From JAHILA01 sp035528175 (GTDB taxonomy: Bacteria > Patescibacteriota > Minisyncoccia > RBG-13-40-8-A): a DNA stretch of 64,000 nucleotides. The stretch spans positions 1 to 64,000 of the forward strand of contig DATKZC010000025.1 of assembly GCA_035528175.1 (NCBI GenBank), written 5' to 3'. The first letter of the stretch is position 1. Each line of letters starts with the position of its first letter. The translations under genes were made by a program, and so were the position numbers. Positions 8,439-16,719 of this stretch are shown one piece after another. The notes beneath the pieces were generated by a model that saw only the letters and a list, made by a program, of their open reading frames with translations, did no database searches and had not been told where the DNA came from.

Positions 8439-9623
8439 TTATACGATTTTCACAAAAAATCGTTTTCCTTTTTGAATAATACTATTTCGATTAACTATAA
8501 TGTCAATCGATTTTATTTCTTCGCCGTCAATTTCAATCCCGCCCTGTTCAATCAATCTTTTTGCGTCTCCCCTACTCGTTGCTAAATTTGTCTCGACTAA
8601 AACATCAACAATATTCTTTCCTGCTAATTTATATTCTTGGATTTCATCCGGTAAATCTTTTTTCTGGAAAACCGAGACAAAATATTTTTTGCCATTTTCT
8701 GCGCCTTTTTCTCCCCAATATATTTTTACAATTTCAAAAGCCAATTCCATCTTAATATCGCGCGGATTTGTTGTTTCCAGTAATAATTGCTTTTCGTATC
8801 CTCTGATTTTATCCATATCAATGCGAGTACAATGCACAAAATAAGTAATAATCAAATCATCAGAAATGCTCATCACTTTTCCAAACATATCTTCTGGTTT
8901 ATCTGTAATATTAATTGTGTTTCCCCAACTTGAGCTCATTTTTCTGCTATCGGTTCCCAGAATCAAATTAGTCATTAAAATGTCCTGCGCTTCTTGTTTG
9001 TAATGTTCCTGTAGAGTCCTGCCTGCCAATAAATTAAATCTCTGGTCTGTTCCGCCAAGTTCAACATCAACCTTAGTGGCAATACTGTCATAGCCCTGCA
9101 TTAGAGGATATAATAACTCTCTCAAAGAAACGTGCCTTCCTTCTTCTAATCTTTTTCTGATATTCTCTCTGGCAATGAACTCCCCTAATGAAAACTGGTT
9201 TGCTAATCTGCCGATTTCACTGAAATTAAGTTTTTTAAGCCATTTTGAATTATGTTCAATTTTGGCTTTTTTAATATTGATAATCTTTCCTGTCTGCTCA
9301 ACATAATTTTTCATATTTTTCTTAATCTGCTCCTCGGAAAGCATCGGCCTTTCGGAGTCCTTGTCAGAAGTATCGCCTACCATGCCCGTAAAGTCGCCTA
9401 TAACAAAAATAATCTCGTGGCCAAGCTCCTGAAAGTCCCTCATTTTCAGCAATGTGACTGCTCTACCAATATGGATATTAGGGCTGGTGGGGTCAATTCC
9501 AAGCTTTACTCTTAATTTTTTGCCAGACATCAATTTCTCACGCAAGTGCTTTAAATCAATCACCTCGCTCACCCCACGGGTCAGTATCTCTTCTATTTTG
9601 TTTTCATCAACTTTTATACTCAT
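8439..9623 (-). CDS. tyrS: Tyrosyl-tRNA synthetase
   Basis: A 394-residue class I aminoacyl-tRNA synthetase that charges tRNA-Tyr. The HIGH motif appears as HIGR at 51-54 and the KMSKS loop as KMSSS at 228-232. GGTDQRFNLLAGR, the substrate-pocket segment, is intact. The C-terminal 65 residues form an S4-type RNA-binding domain (LVETNLATSRGDAKRLIEQGGIEIDG). It is monocistronic: its own extended -10 promoter stands upstream and a strong terminator follows. No ribosome binding site is visible, in keeping with leaderless initiation. Confidence 0.97.
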   Translation of the reverse strand: MSIKVDENKIEEILTRGVSEVIDLKHLREKLMSGKKLRVKLGIDPTSPNIHIGRAVTLLKMRDFQELGHEIIFVIGDFTGMVGDTSDKDSERPMLSEEQIKKNMKNYVEQTGKIINIKKAKIEHNSKWLKKLNFSEIGRLANQFSLGEFIARENIRKRLEEGRHVSLRELLYPLMQGYDSIATKVDVELGGTDQRFNLLAGRTLQEHYKQEAQDILMTNLILGTDSRKMSSSWGNTINITDKPEDMFGKVMSISDDLIITYFVHCTRIDMDKIRGYEKQLLLETTNPRDIKMELAFEIVKIYWGEKGAENGKKYFVSVFQKKDLPDEIQEYKLAGKNIVDVLVETNLATSRGDAKRLIEQGGIEIDGEEIKSIDIIVNRNSIIQKGKRFFVKIV

Positions 9624-9629
9624 AATTTT

Positions 9630-9638
9630 ATTATAGCA
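9630..9638 (-). promoter_or_regulatory. Extended -10 promoter of tyrS, leaderless type
   Basis: TGCTATAAT on the minus strand is followed by six bases (AAAATT) and the tyrS ATG. It lies only 18 bases beyond the tRNA-Gln 3' end. Confidence 0.65.
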
Positions 9639-9655
9639 AAATTTCTAAAACCTAT

Positions 9656-9726
9656 CTGCGGGACAGGGATTCGAACCCCGATCGACTCCTTCAAAGGGAG
9701 CTGTCCTACCATTAGACGATCCCGCA
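9656..9726 (-). tRNA. tRNA-Gln (anticodon UUG)
   Basis: Seventy-one bases fold into a full cloverleaf. The acceptor stem is UGCGGGA/UCCCGCA, the D arm GUCU/GGAC, the anticodon arm GCUCC-CUUUGAA-GGAGU with anticodon UUG, and the T arm has loop UUCGAAU. U1-A72 and discriminator G73 agree with glutamine identity in bacteria. The 3' CCA is not encoded. It lies four bases after dnaX on the same strand, so it may be processed from the dnaX transcript. Confidence 0.96.
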
Positions 9727-9730
9727 ATGA

Positions 9731-10825
9731 TTATCTCCCGCAGATTTCTACTGCTGCTAATTCTACATTAATTTGCGGGAATTTGGAAAATTTCATTTTA
9801 TACAAAGTTTCAAGCAGAATATCAATCATTTTAGAAATCTCTGCCAGAGAAAACTCTTCTGACTGTTTTAAAGCGGTGTTTAACTGTTCCGCGCTTATCT
9901 CTTCTTTTATCAGTTTTAAAAGATCTTTGTCAACTCTTAAAAACATCAATTTTCTGGAATAATTTATCAATGACTCAATAAACTGTACTAAATCATATCC
10001 CTGATTCACAAATTTATCAATAAAACTTAGTACCTCGCTGGAGTTTTTCTTTGCCAATAAATCAATAAATTTTATTGCCAAATTGATATCAACAATACCC
10101 AGAATATTTTCAATATCTTCTACGGAAATTTCCTTATCGCCGCTAAACGCAATCACCTGCCCCAACATGCTTTCCGCATCGCGCATAAACCCTTCAGAAT
10201 TTAAGGCAATAATCCTCAGTGCTTTATCGCTGATTTTAACTCCTTCTTTTCTGGCAACCATTTCCAGTTTTTTAATCACGTTCTGCAAAGATAATTTCCT
10301 GAAATCAAATCTCTGCACGCGCGAAAGAATGGTTGGCAGCATTTTATGCGCTTCGGTTGTGGCAAGAATAAAAATGGCATGGGCTGGCGGTTCTTCTAAT
10401 GTTTTCAACAGAGCGTTAAAAGCAGCTGGAGTTAATTGATGCGCTTCATCAATAATAAAAACCTTATACTTACCATGACTTGGAGCAAACCTGATTCTTT
10501 CTCTTAATTCCCGAACTTCATCAATTCCTCTATTTGAGGCAGCGTCGATTTCAATTAAGTCCATTGCCCTACTCTCTATAATCTCCAAACAGGATTCACA
10601 CTTGTTGCACGGCTCAAAACCGGAATCGTCCTGGCAATTCACTGCTTTTGCCAAAAGCCGGGCTACTGTGGTCTTACCTGTTCCACGCGGTCCGGAAAAT
10701 AAATAAGCATGAGCAACTTTATTGTTGTTTAAAGCACTGGTCAGGGTTTTTATAATATGGTCTTGACCAATTACCTCGGAAAACTTTTGAGGTCTATATT
10801 TGCGATAAATCACTAGTTCCGCCAT
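9731..10825 (-). CDS. dnaX: DNA polymerase III subunit gamma/tau (short form)
   Basis: A 364-residue AAA+ clamp-loader ATPase. The Walker A GPRGTGKT is at 45-52, the zinc-binding cysteines are C64, C73, C76 and C79, and the Walker B DEAH is at 126-129. The protein ends after the clamp-loader domains, so it corresponds to gamma and lacks the tau extension that contacts polymerase and helicase. The start MAELVIYRKYRPQKF is the conserved N-terminus of the family, although this makes the gene overlap the upstream GtrA-like gene by 32 bases. tRNA-Gln follows immediately. Confidence 0.96.
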   Translation of the reverse strand: MAELVIYRKYRPQKFSEVIGQDHIIKTLTSALNNNKVAHAYLFSGPRGTGKTTVARLLAKAVNCQDDSGFEPCNKCESCLEIIESRAMDLIEIDAASNRGIDEVRELRERIRFAPSHGKYKVFIIDEAHQLTPAAFNALLKTLEEPPAHAIFILATTEAHKMLPTILSRVQRFDFRKLSLQNVIKKLEMVARKEGVKISDKALRIIALNSEGFMRDAESMLGQVIAFSGDKEISVEDIENILGIVDINLAIKFIDLLAKKNSSEVLSFIDKFVNQGYDLVQFIESLINYSRKLMFLRVDKDLLKLIKEEISAEQLNTALKQSEEFSLAEISKMIDILLETLYKMKFSKFPQINVELAAVEICGR

Positions 10826-11483
10826 CTTTTTTATTAAATACGATAAATTTATAACCTACAAAATTCCACACCATTGAGACTACCGAAGCAATTGCCGCAG
10901 CAGCAATGGCCCACTGTTCTACATTTAATCCTCCTATTGCGGGAATGAGTTTAAAAATAGACGAAGCAATTCCGACATTAATCAGAAAACCGATAATCGA
11001 AACAATTAAAAACTGCATAAATTCTCTGCCTAGTTTTTCTGTAGTTTTCTTTTTAAATGTCCAGAATTTGTTCCAAATATAACTATTAATTGTAGCAATA
11101 ATAAATGAGGTCGCCTTTAATAAAGTGAAAAGAATAATCGTTATAGAAAAAACCTCAAACAGGACCTTATCCGAATTAATACCGGAGCGCTTAAAGGCAA
11201 AGATAAAAAAACTTAATACTCCCCAATCAACCAAAGTATTAAATCCGCCGACCAAGACAAACTTTGCCACCTCGTAAGCAACTTTAATCTTTTTGCTGAT
11301 TATACTTGCCAAATAAAGAAAAATTAAACACACAATCGGAAAAACTATCGGCAAAATTATAGTTATTAATCCGTGAATCTTATCGTACAAATCCGGATTT
11401 AAAACCCCTTTGACTACTGCCAAAATCAGCCAGGCAGCAATTTCACCTAAAACCAAAACCGCGATAACATCGTTTTTTTTCAT
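10794..11483 (-). CDS. GtrA-like membrane protein
   Basis: A 229-residue protein with about six membrane segments. Residues 75-220 match the GtrA family, with the typical FVLVGGFNTLVDWG start, the WNKFWTFKK loop and a C-terminal NFVGYKFIVF. The first two segments (residues 5-65) are an extension. GtrA-family proteins help move or flip undecaprenyl-linked sugars in surface polysaccharide and O-antigen glucosylation. The gene overlaps dnaX and follows the large ATPase gene by 22 bases. Whether it serves the glycan locus 25 kb away is unknown. Confidence 0.85.
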   Translation of the reverse strand: MKKNDVIAVLVLGEIAAWLILAVVKGVLNPDLYDKIHGLITIILPIVFPIVCLIFLYLASIISKKIKVAYEVAKFVLVGGFNTLVDWGVLSFFIFAFKRSGINSDKVLFEVFSITIILFTLLKATSFIIATINSYIWNKFWTFKKKTTEKLGREFMQFLIVSIIGFLINVGIASSIFKLIPAIGGLNVEQWAIAAAAIASVVSMVWNFVGYKFIVFNKKDGGTSDLSQI

Positions 11484-11505
11484 AAATTTTAATTTTTACT
11501 AATTA

Positions 11506-13959
11506 TTATTTTAAATTTATCTCTTCTGATAAAGCGTCTGCGCCAGGGGCATTGTTCGCTTTAATTTTTGATCTTTCAAAAATTTCTTTATCAACAATTA
11601 CTTTATCACGTCCGTATTTTATACGCGAAAGTTCCTTAATTCTTATTGCAATTTGAGAATCGCCCCTTGCCGGTGGATTGCATTTAATATTAAACGGCGT
11701 GCTAGTCATGTTATTTATCAATAATTTAACATAAGCATTAAAATTATCAATATTCAACAAATCCTGCGCGCTAAAAACCGGTTCAAATTGTTTTACTAAG
11801 AATTCTGCATCGTCAGCTCCAACTCTAAAAACGGCCATACTACCAACATTTCCAAATACTGCGTCTTTAATTTTATCCTCCAATTGCCCAATAAATTGAT
11901 GCGCTATAATTAAATTTAATTTATATTTTCTCGCTTCAGCTAAAATCGTTGAAATACTATCAGTTGTAAAATTCTGGAATTCGTCAATATAAAGATAAAA
12001 ATCCGGCCTTTGATCTTCTGGGGTATCTACTCTGGAAAAAGCTCCCATTAAAAATTTACCAACAATAATTAAACCCAATAAATAACTATTTAAATCACCC
12101 ATTTTCCCTTTTGACAAGTTTGCTAAGAAAATTTTCTTTTCATTCATTATTTTCCTAAAATCAAAAGCGCTTTTCTGCTGACACAAAATAGGACGCATGA
12201 TATCGTTTGCTAAAAATATATTTGTTTTGGAAGTAATATAAGGAACAATATTTGCTAACGAGGCCTCTCCTCCTGCTTTTTCAGCTTCTTTTTCCCAAAA
12301 ATCTTTAACTACAATATTGTTTGTTTTTGAAAGCTTATATTTTCTGAATTCCGCATCAACCAACACTTTAGGAACCTCTAAAAGCGTTGCACCTGATTCT
12401 GGATCATCCATAACCAATAATAACGCTCCTCTCATATACTGTTGGAATACCGGACCCATTCCCTCTGGCGCTTCAGGAAAGATTTTTTTGAAAATATTTA
12501 TCATTTCATTGGCAAGAAAAGTTTTTTGTTCTGGGAATTTCGGATCATACTCAAGCATGTTTAAACCCATCGGTCTTTCAACGTCACCGGGATTAAAATA
12601 AATAACATCTTCCGCTCTTTCTGGAGGAATCATGCCCAAAATATCATCAACATCTGAACCATGAGGGTCAATAAAACAAACACCTTTGCCATTCATAATG
12701 TCCTGCTTAATCATATTAATCATTAATTTTGTCTTACCTGTTCCGGTTTGACCAATAACATAAAAATGTCTGCGCCTATCATTTTCAGTCATTCTAATTT
12801 CTGTTTCCTCGCCCCTAAAAATATTCTTGCCGAGTAATACTCCCTCTTTGGAAATATTTATCGGCGGAACCGATTCTTTAGATTTTAACCATTTCATTTT
12901 TGGAGAACCAAGCGAAGTCAATGGAAAATGAAAAATACTTGCCACTTCCTCGCTGTTTAAAATCATTTTTTGCCTTTTACTGAATACTCTGAACGAAAAA
13001 TAGAAAGAGAGTTTTTTTAAGCCGTTTTTCTTCATTTTTTCCAATCTTAAAGAATTAAGATTAGGCACGCCGAACTGATAAAAAGAACCTTCCATGTGGG
13101 ATAAAAGTTCTGCTGACCTTTCCTGTGTATTCCCGGAAAACAAGAGCCGAATATTCGCCTCAAATCCGGTTTTTGATATTTTTGATTGCAAAGATTTTAT
13201 TGTTTCTTGGGCATCTAAAGTCATTTGCGACTGGATTTGTGGTTCGCCTTCTTTTGGTTTTTTCGCAATTTTTCCCTTTACAGCATCGATAAAACTCTGC
13301 CCTCTATTCATTTTTCTTATAATGGATAACCCGAATTTATCCCAGTTTTTCGAAGCTGGTTTTAAAATAATCTGCAATGCCCCACCCTCGCCGGTTTCTT
13401 CTATTTTGCTCAATGCAGTGGAAATATTTTCCAGAGGGTCGATTTCCAATTCTTTGTATGTTTTTATCGGCAAAATACTATTTTTTTCTAATTTTAAAAA
13501 TCCTCCAGCGCAAGCTCCTTGAGGATTGAAAATATTGTAATCCTTAACCTTTTGCACGATAGCTTTCGGATAAAACCCGTAAATTTGTTTTTCCAAAAAT
13601 GTTTCGTATTTTTTGGGAGCTGCCAGATAAAAAGAAATTTCTGCGCCAGAAAAGGGAACAGCCATTTCTAAAACAATATACGGCTGGCCATAGGAAAACT
13701 GAATTCTAGAACCCCTCTCTCTTAAAGACCCCAAACTTGATAAAAATTGCTCCATCACAGCAATCCTGTTTTTCTTTTCTTCGGCTGACAAATCCTCTTT
13801 TGTCTCTCTGGGTATCTTAATTAAAAATAAACTCATATTCAGAGCCCTGACAATTAATCCCCTGCCCCTCGATCTTTCAACTAACAAAATAAACGCCAAT
13901 CCGCCGATTAGAAGCACAATCAGCCCGCTGACAATATAAATAAATTGCATTGTCTCCAT
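11506..13959 (-). CDS. Membrane-anchored VirB4/TraG-type ATPase, fused form
   Basis: An 817-residue protein. Residues 6-28 form a membrane anchor. Residues 30-380 form an N-terminal domain of unknown role. From about 385 a FtsK/HerA-type (DUF87, T4SS DNA-binding) ATPase follows, with Walker A IGQTGTGKT near 403 and Walker B FYLYIDEFQNF near 656. A GMGPVFQQYMRGALLL segment and an arginine-rich C-terminus fit the TraG/VirD4-like class. It likely forms a ring at the membrane that moves DNA or protein. Its two regions correspond to two separate genes at 22134-23423 and 20591-22132, so the window holds fused and split paralogues. It is followed by gtrA-like and preceded by a small unknown gene with a one-base gap. 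Confidence 0.88.
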   Translation of the reverse strand: METMQFIYIVSGLIVLLIGGLAFILLVERSRGRGLIVRALNMSLFLIKIPRETKEDLSAEEKKNRIAVMEQFLSSLGSLRERGSRIQFSYGQPYIVLEMAVPFSGAEISFYLAAPKKYETFLEKQIYGFYPKAIVQKVKDYNIFNPQGACAGGFLKLEKNSILPIKTYKELEIDPLENISTALSKIEETGEGGALQIILKPASKNWDKFGLSIIRKMNRGQSFIDAVKGKIAKKPKEGEPQIQSQMTLDAQETIKSLQSKISKTGFEANIRLLFSGNTQERSAELLSHMEGSFYQFGVPNLNSLRLEKMKKNGLKKLSFYFSFRVFSKRQKMILNSEEVASIFHFPLTSLGSPKMKWLKSKESVPPINISKEGVLLGKNIFRGEETEIRMTENDRRRHFYVIGQTGTGKTKLMINMIKQDIMNGKGVCFIDPHGSDVDDILGMIPPERAEDVIYFNPGDVERPMGLNMLEYDPKFPEQKTFLANEMINIFKKIFPEAPEGMGPVFQQYMRGALLLVMDDPESGATLLEVPKVLVDAEFRKYKLSKTNNIVVKDFWEKEAEKAGGEASLANIVPYITSKTNIFLANDIMRPILCQQKSAFDFRKIMNEKKIFLANLSKGKMGDLNSYLLGLIIVGKFLMGAFSRVDTPEDQRPDFYLYIDEFQNFTTDSISTILAEARKYKLNLIIAHQFIGQLEDKIKDAVFGNVGSMAVFRVGADDAEFLVKQFEPVFSAQDLLNIDNFNAYVKLLINNMTSTPFNIKCNPPARGDSQIAIRIKELSRIKYGRDKVIVDKEIFERSKIKANNAPGADALSEEINLK

Positions 13960-13960
13960 A

Positions 13961-14335
13961 TTATATCGCTTTCAATTTTCCTTGTTCGACTAATTTTTTA
14001 TAAAACTCATCTATTAAGGCATCGTGGAATTCATCCAAAAGATAAGGATTGTCAAGATTTTTGGCGACCTCCACCGCTTCAATAACTCCCTTTTCAAAAG
14101 CCACTTCAATAAGAAGCTGAATCTGTCTGTCTTTTGGCTGGTCTTTTAATTTCTGCGCTGTTTGTATAGTAGCCTGCTGCTGGCCTGCTGCTGGCTGAGC
14201 TGTGGCTATTTTTTCGGAAATAGCTTCTTTTAGAATTTCTTTTTGCTTTTCTGAACTCAATTCGCCTTCTTTGATTTCTGATTGTTTTAAAATCTCGGCT
14301 TTTCTTGCCTCAAAATTTTTATATATTTCTTCCAT
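13961..14335 (-). CDS. Small charged protein of unknown function, partner of the ATPase gene
   Basis: A 124-residue cytoplasmic protein that I do not recognise. Residues 1-45 are strongly charged and helical, residues 46-65 are a Q- and A-rich linker (AQPAAGQQQATIQTAQ), and residues 70-124 form a second helical domain containing DNPYLLDEFHDALIDEFYKKL. No enzymatic motif is seen. It is the first gene of the operon with the fused VirB4/TraG-type ATPase, one base upstream of it, so it may be an adaptor or substrate-recruiting factor (inference from position only). A leaderless-type promoter precedes it. Confidence 0.75.
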   Translation of the reverse strand: MEEIYKNFEARKAEILKQSEIKEGELSSEKQKEILKEAISEKIATAQPAAGQQQATIQTAQKLKDQPKDRQIQLLIEVAFEKGVIEAVEVAKNLDNPYLLDEFHDALIDEFYKKLVEQGKLKAI

Positions 14336-14342
14336 ATCTATT

Positions 14343-14351
14343 ATTGTACCA
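14343..14351 (-). promoter_or_regulatory. Extended -10 promoter of the 14335 operon
   Basis: TGGTACAAT on the minus strand ends seven bases before the ATG at 14335. It shares a 38-base divergent intergenic region with the promoter of the 14374 gene. Confidence 0.5.
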
Positions 14352-14358
14352 TATTAAA

Positions 14359-14367
14359 TGATATAAT
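14359..14367 (+). promoter_or_regulatory. Extended -10 promoter of the 14374 gene, leaderless type
   Basis: TGATATAAT is followed by AAAAAT and the ATG at 14374. The 18 bases TGATATAATAAAAATATG are identical to those before the 1710 gene. Confidence 0.6.
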
Positions 14368-14373
14368 AAAAAT

Positions 14374-16167
14374 ATGAAAAAATATATACCTTTATTTTCG
14401 ATTTTATTAATAATTCTGATGTTGGCCCTGGCAACCATCAGCCAAAAACAGGAATCAGCAATTATGGACGAGGTTGCCCACACTCCTGCGGGCTATTCTT
14501 ATTTAACCCAAAAAGATATGCGTTTAAACCCAGAACATCCACCTTTATTAAAAGATTTGTCCGCCATTCCCGCACTTTTTATGAATAACCTGCCTGCTGG
14601 TAGGCAAGGTATCAACTTTCCGGAAGATTTAAAATCTTGGACAAGCGAAGTAAACAGTCAGTGGGATTTCGGGTTTAAATTTCTATACGAATCTAATAAC
14701 AACGCTGATAAAATTATTTTCTGGTCCAGAATTCCAATGCTTCTACTACTGATTCTTTTGGGGTTTTTCATTTATCGTTGGACAAAAGAATTATACGGAA
14801 AACTTCCCGCTCTGTTCGCAGTTTTCCTTTTTTCTTTTTCTCCAACATTCTTGGCGCACGGTCGTTATGTTACTACTGATGTCGGCGCTGCTTTCGCATT
14901 TTTCTTTGCTTCTTATTTCTTCATAAAATACCTAAAGAACCAAAACGGAAAAAATCTGTTTTGGGCAGGAATAGCTTTTGGCATTGCCCAGCTTATAAAA
15001 TTCTCTTTGATTCTGCTTGTCCCCTATTTTGGAATCTTGATTTTGATTTGGGTCTATATCAAATGGCGGGAAAACAGACAATTCTGGAAAACATTTTTTC
15101 ATTATATTTTCAGATTTGCCCTGATTATGATTATCGGCTATATTCTTGTTTATCCTGTTTATCTGTTCCATACTTATAATTACCCGCAGGAAAAACAAAT
15201 TTCCGATACAACTTTCATTGCCTCGCAATTTCCAGTAAAACCAATCGGCGACCTGACAATTTGGATGTCTAAACAGCCAATTCTTAGGCCGTATGCCCAG
15301 TATGCTCTAGGATTATTTATGGTTTTCCAAAGAGCGACCGGTGGCAATACTACCTATTTCTTGGGAGATGTAACCAATAAGGGTTGGAAGAGTTATTTCC
15401 CGATTGTATATGCCATAAAAGAACCATTAACATTACACATATTAACTATTATTGCTCTTTTGGTTCTGGCCGCTGGCGGCACTAGAAAAGCTTGGTCGCG
15501 AGCATTCGAGTCATTTTCAAATTTTCTGAAAAACCATTTTACAGAAATTGCAATGTTGATTTTCTTGGCAATTTACTGGGGCGCAAGTATTACCAGCAAC
15601 TTAAATATCGGCATACGTCATATCCTCCCCACATTTCCATTTATTTATGTGCTTGTTTCTGGCCAGATAAGGAAATTATTCAATCAAATCCATAATAAAA
15701 AAAGAGTTTTTATTACTTGTTGCCTATTACTCGGCGCTTTATTGGCATGGTATGCGTTTTCATCCTTATCAATCTATCCTCATTACCTCGCTTATTTTAA
15801 CGAATTAATTGGCGGCGCTAAAAACGGTTATATATATGTAACCGACTCCAATCTCGACTGGGGACAAGACTTAAAACGTCTAGCAGAATGGGTTGAGAAA
15901 AATAACGTCCAAAAAATAAAAATAGATTATTTCGGCGGGGCAACTGCGAAATATTATTTAGGAGACAAAGCTGAAGAATGGCATGCGGATTATGATCCGC
16001 AAAAAGCAAAAAACAGCTGGTTAGCTGTTTCCGCAACTTTTCTGCAGCAGAATCGCGCCATAGCGACAAAGGGATTTGAAAGAAGAACTGATTACTATGT
16101 CTGGCTTAACCAATACGAACCAGTAACCGTAATCGGGAATTCAATTTTTGTATATTATATTCCGTAA
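14374..16167 (+). CDS. GT39/ArnT-like membrane glycosyltransferase
   Basis: A 597-residue integral membrane protein with about 11-12 hydrophobic helices. The first extracytoplasmic loop DEVAHTPAGYSYLTQKDMRLNPEHPP holds the acidic residue and the NPEHPP motif typical of GT-C enzymes of the PMT/ArnT (GT39) group. A C-terminal outer loop contains DSNLDWGQDLKRL, also seen in this group. Such enzymes transfer a sugar from a polyprenyl-phosphate donor to a protein or lipid outside the membrane. The acceptor is unknown. It is monocistronic, on the strand opposite to its neighbours, and abuts the convergent 16168 gene with no spacer. A short dispersed repeat encoding LPAGRQG is inserted near residue 74. 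Confidence 0.83.
   Translation: MKKYIPLFSILLIILMLALATISQKQESAIMDEVAHTPAGYSYLTQKDMRLNPEHPPLLKDLSAIPALFMNNLPAGRQGINFPEDLKSWTSEVNSQWDFGFKFLYESNNNADKIIFWSRIPMLLLLILLGFFIYRWTKELYGKLPALFAVFLFSFSPTFLAHGRYVTTDVGAAFAFFFASYFFIKYLKNQNGKNLFWAGIAFGIAQLIKFSLILLVPYFGILILIWVYIKWRENRQFWKTFFHYIFRFALIMIIGYILVYPVYLFHTYNYPQEKQISDTTFIASQFPVKPIGDLTIWMSKQPILRPYAQYALGLFMVFQRATGGNTTYFLGDVTNKGWKSYFPIVYAIKEPLTLHILTIIALLVLAAGGTRKAWSRAFESFSNFLKNHFTEIAMLIFLAIYWGASITSNLNIGIRHILPTFPFIYVLVSGQIRKLFNQIHNKKRVFITCCLLLGALLAWYAFSSLSIYPHYLAYFNELIGGAKNGYIYVTDSNLDWGQDLKRLAEWVEKNNVQKIKIDYFGGATAKYYLGDKAEEWHADYDPQKAKNSWLAVSATFLQQNRAIATKGFERRTDYYVWLNQYEPVTVIGNSIFVYYIP
14589..14609. repeat. Dispersed palindromic repeat, LPAGRQG-type, inside the GT39-like gene
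   Basis: TGCCT and AGGCA arms lie six bases apart within a wider CCT/AGG palindrome. It keeps the reading frame and encodes LPAGRQG in an outer loop. I recall the same peptide in proteins of other CPR genomes. Confidence 0.6.
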
Positions 16168-16719
16168 TTACTTATAGTAAATTCTGTTTTCAATTCTTAA
16201 ATCAATATACCGTAAGCTCATCCTGTTCTCGATTTTCTCATCTAAAGCCACTTTTAAAGCTAAAAGCTGGCTTTTTATGTCTCTCTTTAAACTAAACAGT
16301 ATGTACCAACTCTCATTGGTCACAACCCTCAATACTTCTATTGGAAATAATTCTATATCAAAACTCGCGACCATTAAACCCATTTTAGAAAATAGTTCGT
16401 CTTTTGCCTGCAATAAAATATCCAGAAAACTTTTATCTAAAACCTTATCTCCTAATTTGTAATCTTTTTGGGAATAATCTTTTATCAGCAAAATTAAACT
16501 GCCACTTGTTTGTGGCGCATCCTTAAAAATAATTCCGTCTTTGTTAAAATAAAAACAACTGCCAGTATTGTCTTTACAAATAATACCTATCTCCTGCTCG
16601 TCTCTTATTTCTGGCTTCTTTTTAAATAAACTCTCTCCGATGGATGAGAAAAATAAAACATAAACCAATCCAGCTAATATAAAAGGAGAGATAATCCAGC
16701 TTATTTTGTAACGATACAT
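16168..16719 (-). CDS. Single-pass membrane protein, FtsQ-tail-like
   Basis: A 183-residue protein with one N-terminal membrane helix (residues 8-26) and an extracytoplasmic domain. I do not recognise it firmly. The end LRYIDLRIENRIYYK resembles the last strand of FtsQ/DivIB-type division proteins, which finish with a similar IDLR-x-NRVYYK segment, and the size of the outer domain would fit a reduced FtsQ without a clear POTRA domain. It overlaps the serS start by 19 bases and is the last gene of the lysS-serS operon. The FtsQ link is tentative. Confidence 0.6.
   Translation of the reverse strand: MYRYKISWIISPFILAGLVYVLFFSSIGESLFKKKPEIRDEQEIGIICKDNTGSCFYFNKDGIIFKDAPQTSGSLILLIKDYSQKDYKLGDKVLDKSFLDILLQAKDELFSKMGLMVASFDIELFPIEVLRVVTNESWYILFSLKRDIKSQLLALKVALDEKIENRMSLRYIDLRIENRIYYK

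Noticed and set aside
14160..14210. CTG/GCTG-rich stretch as a tandem repeat
   Set aside because: It is a short low-complexity linker encoding A and Q with no exact unit, and no match to the dispersed repeats.
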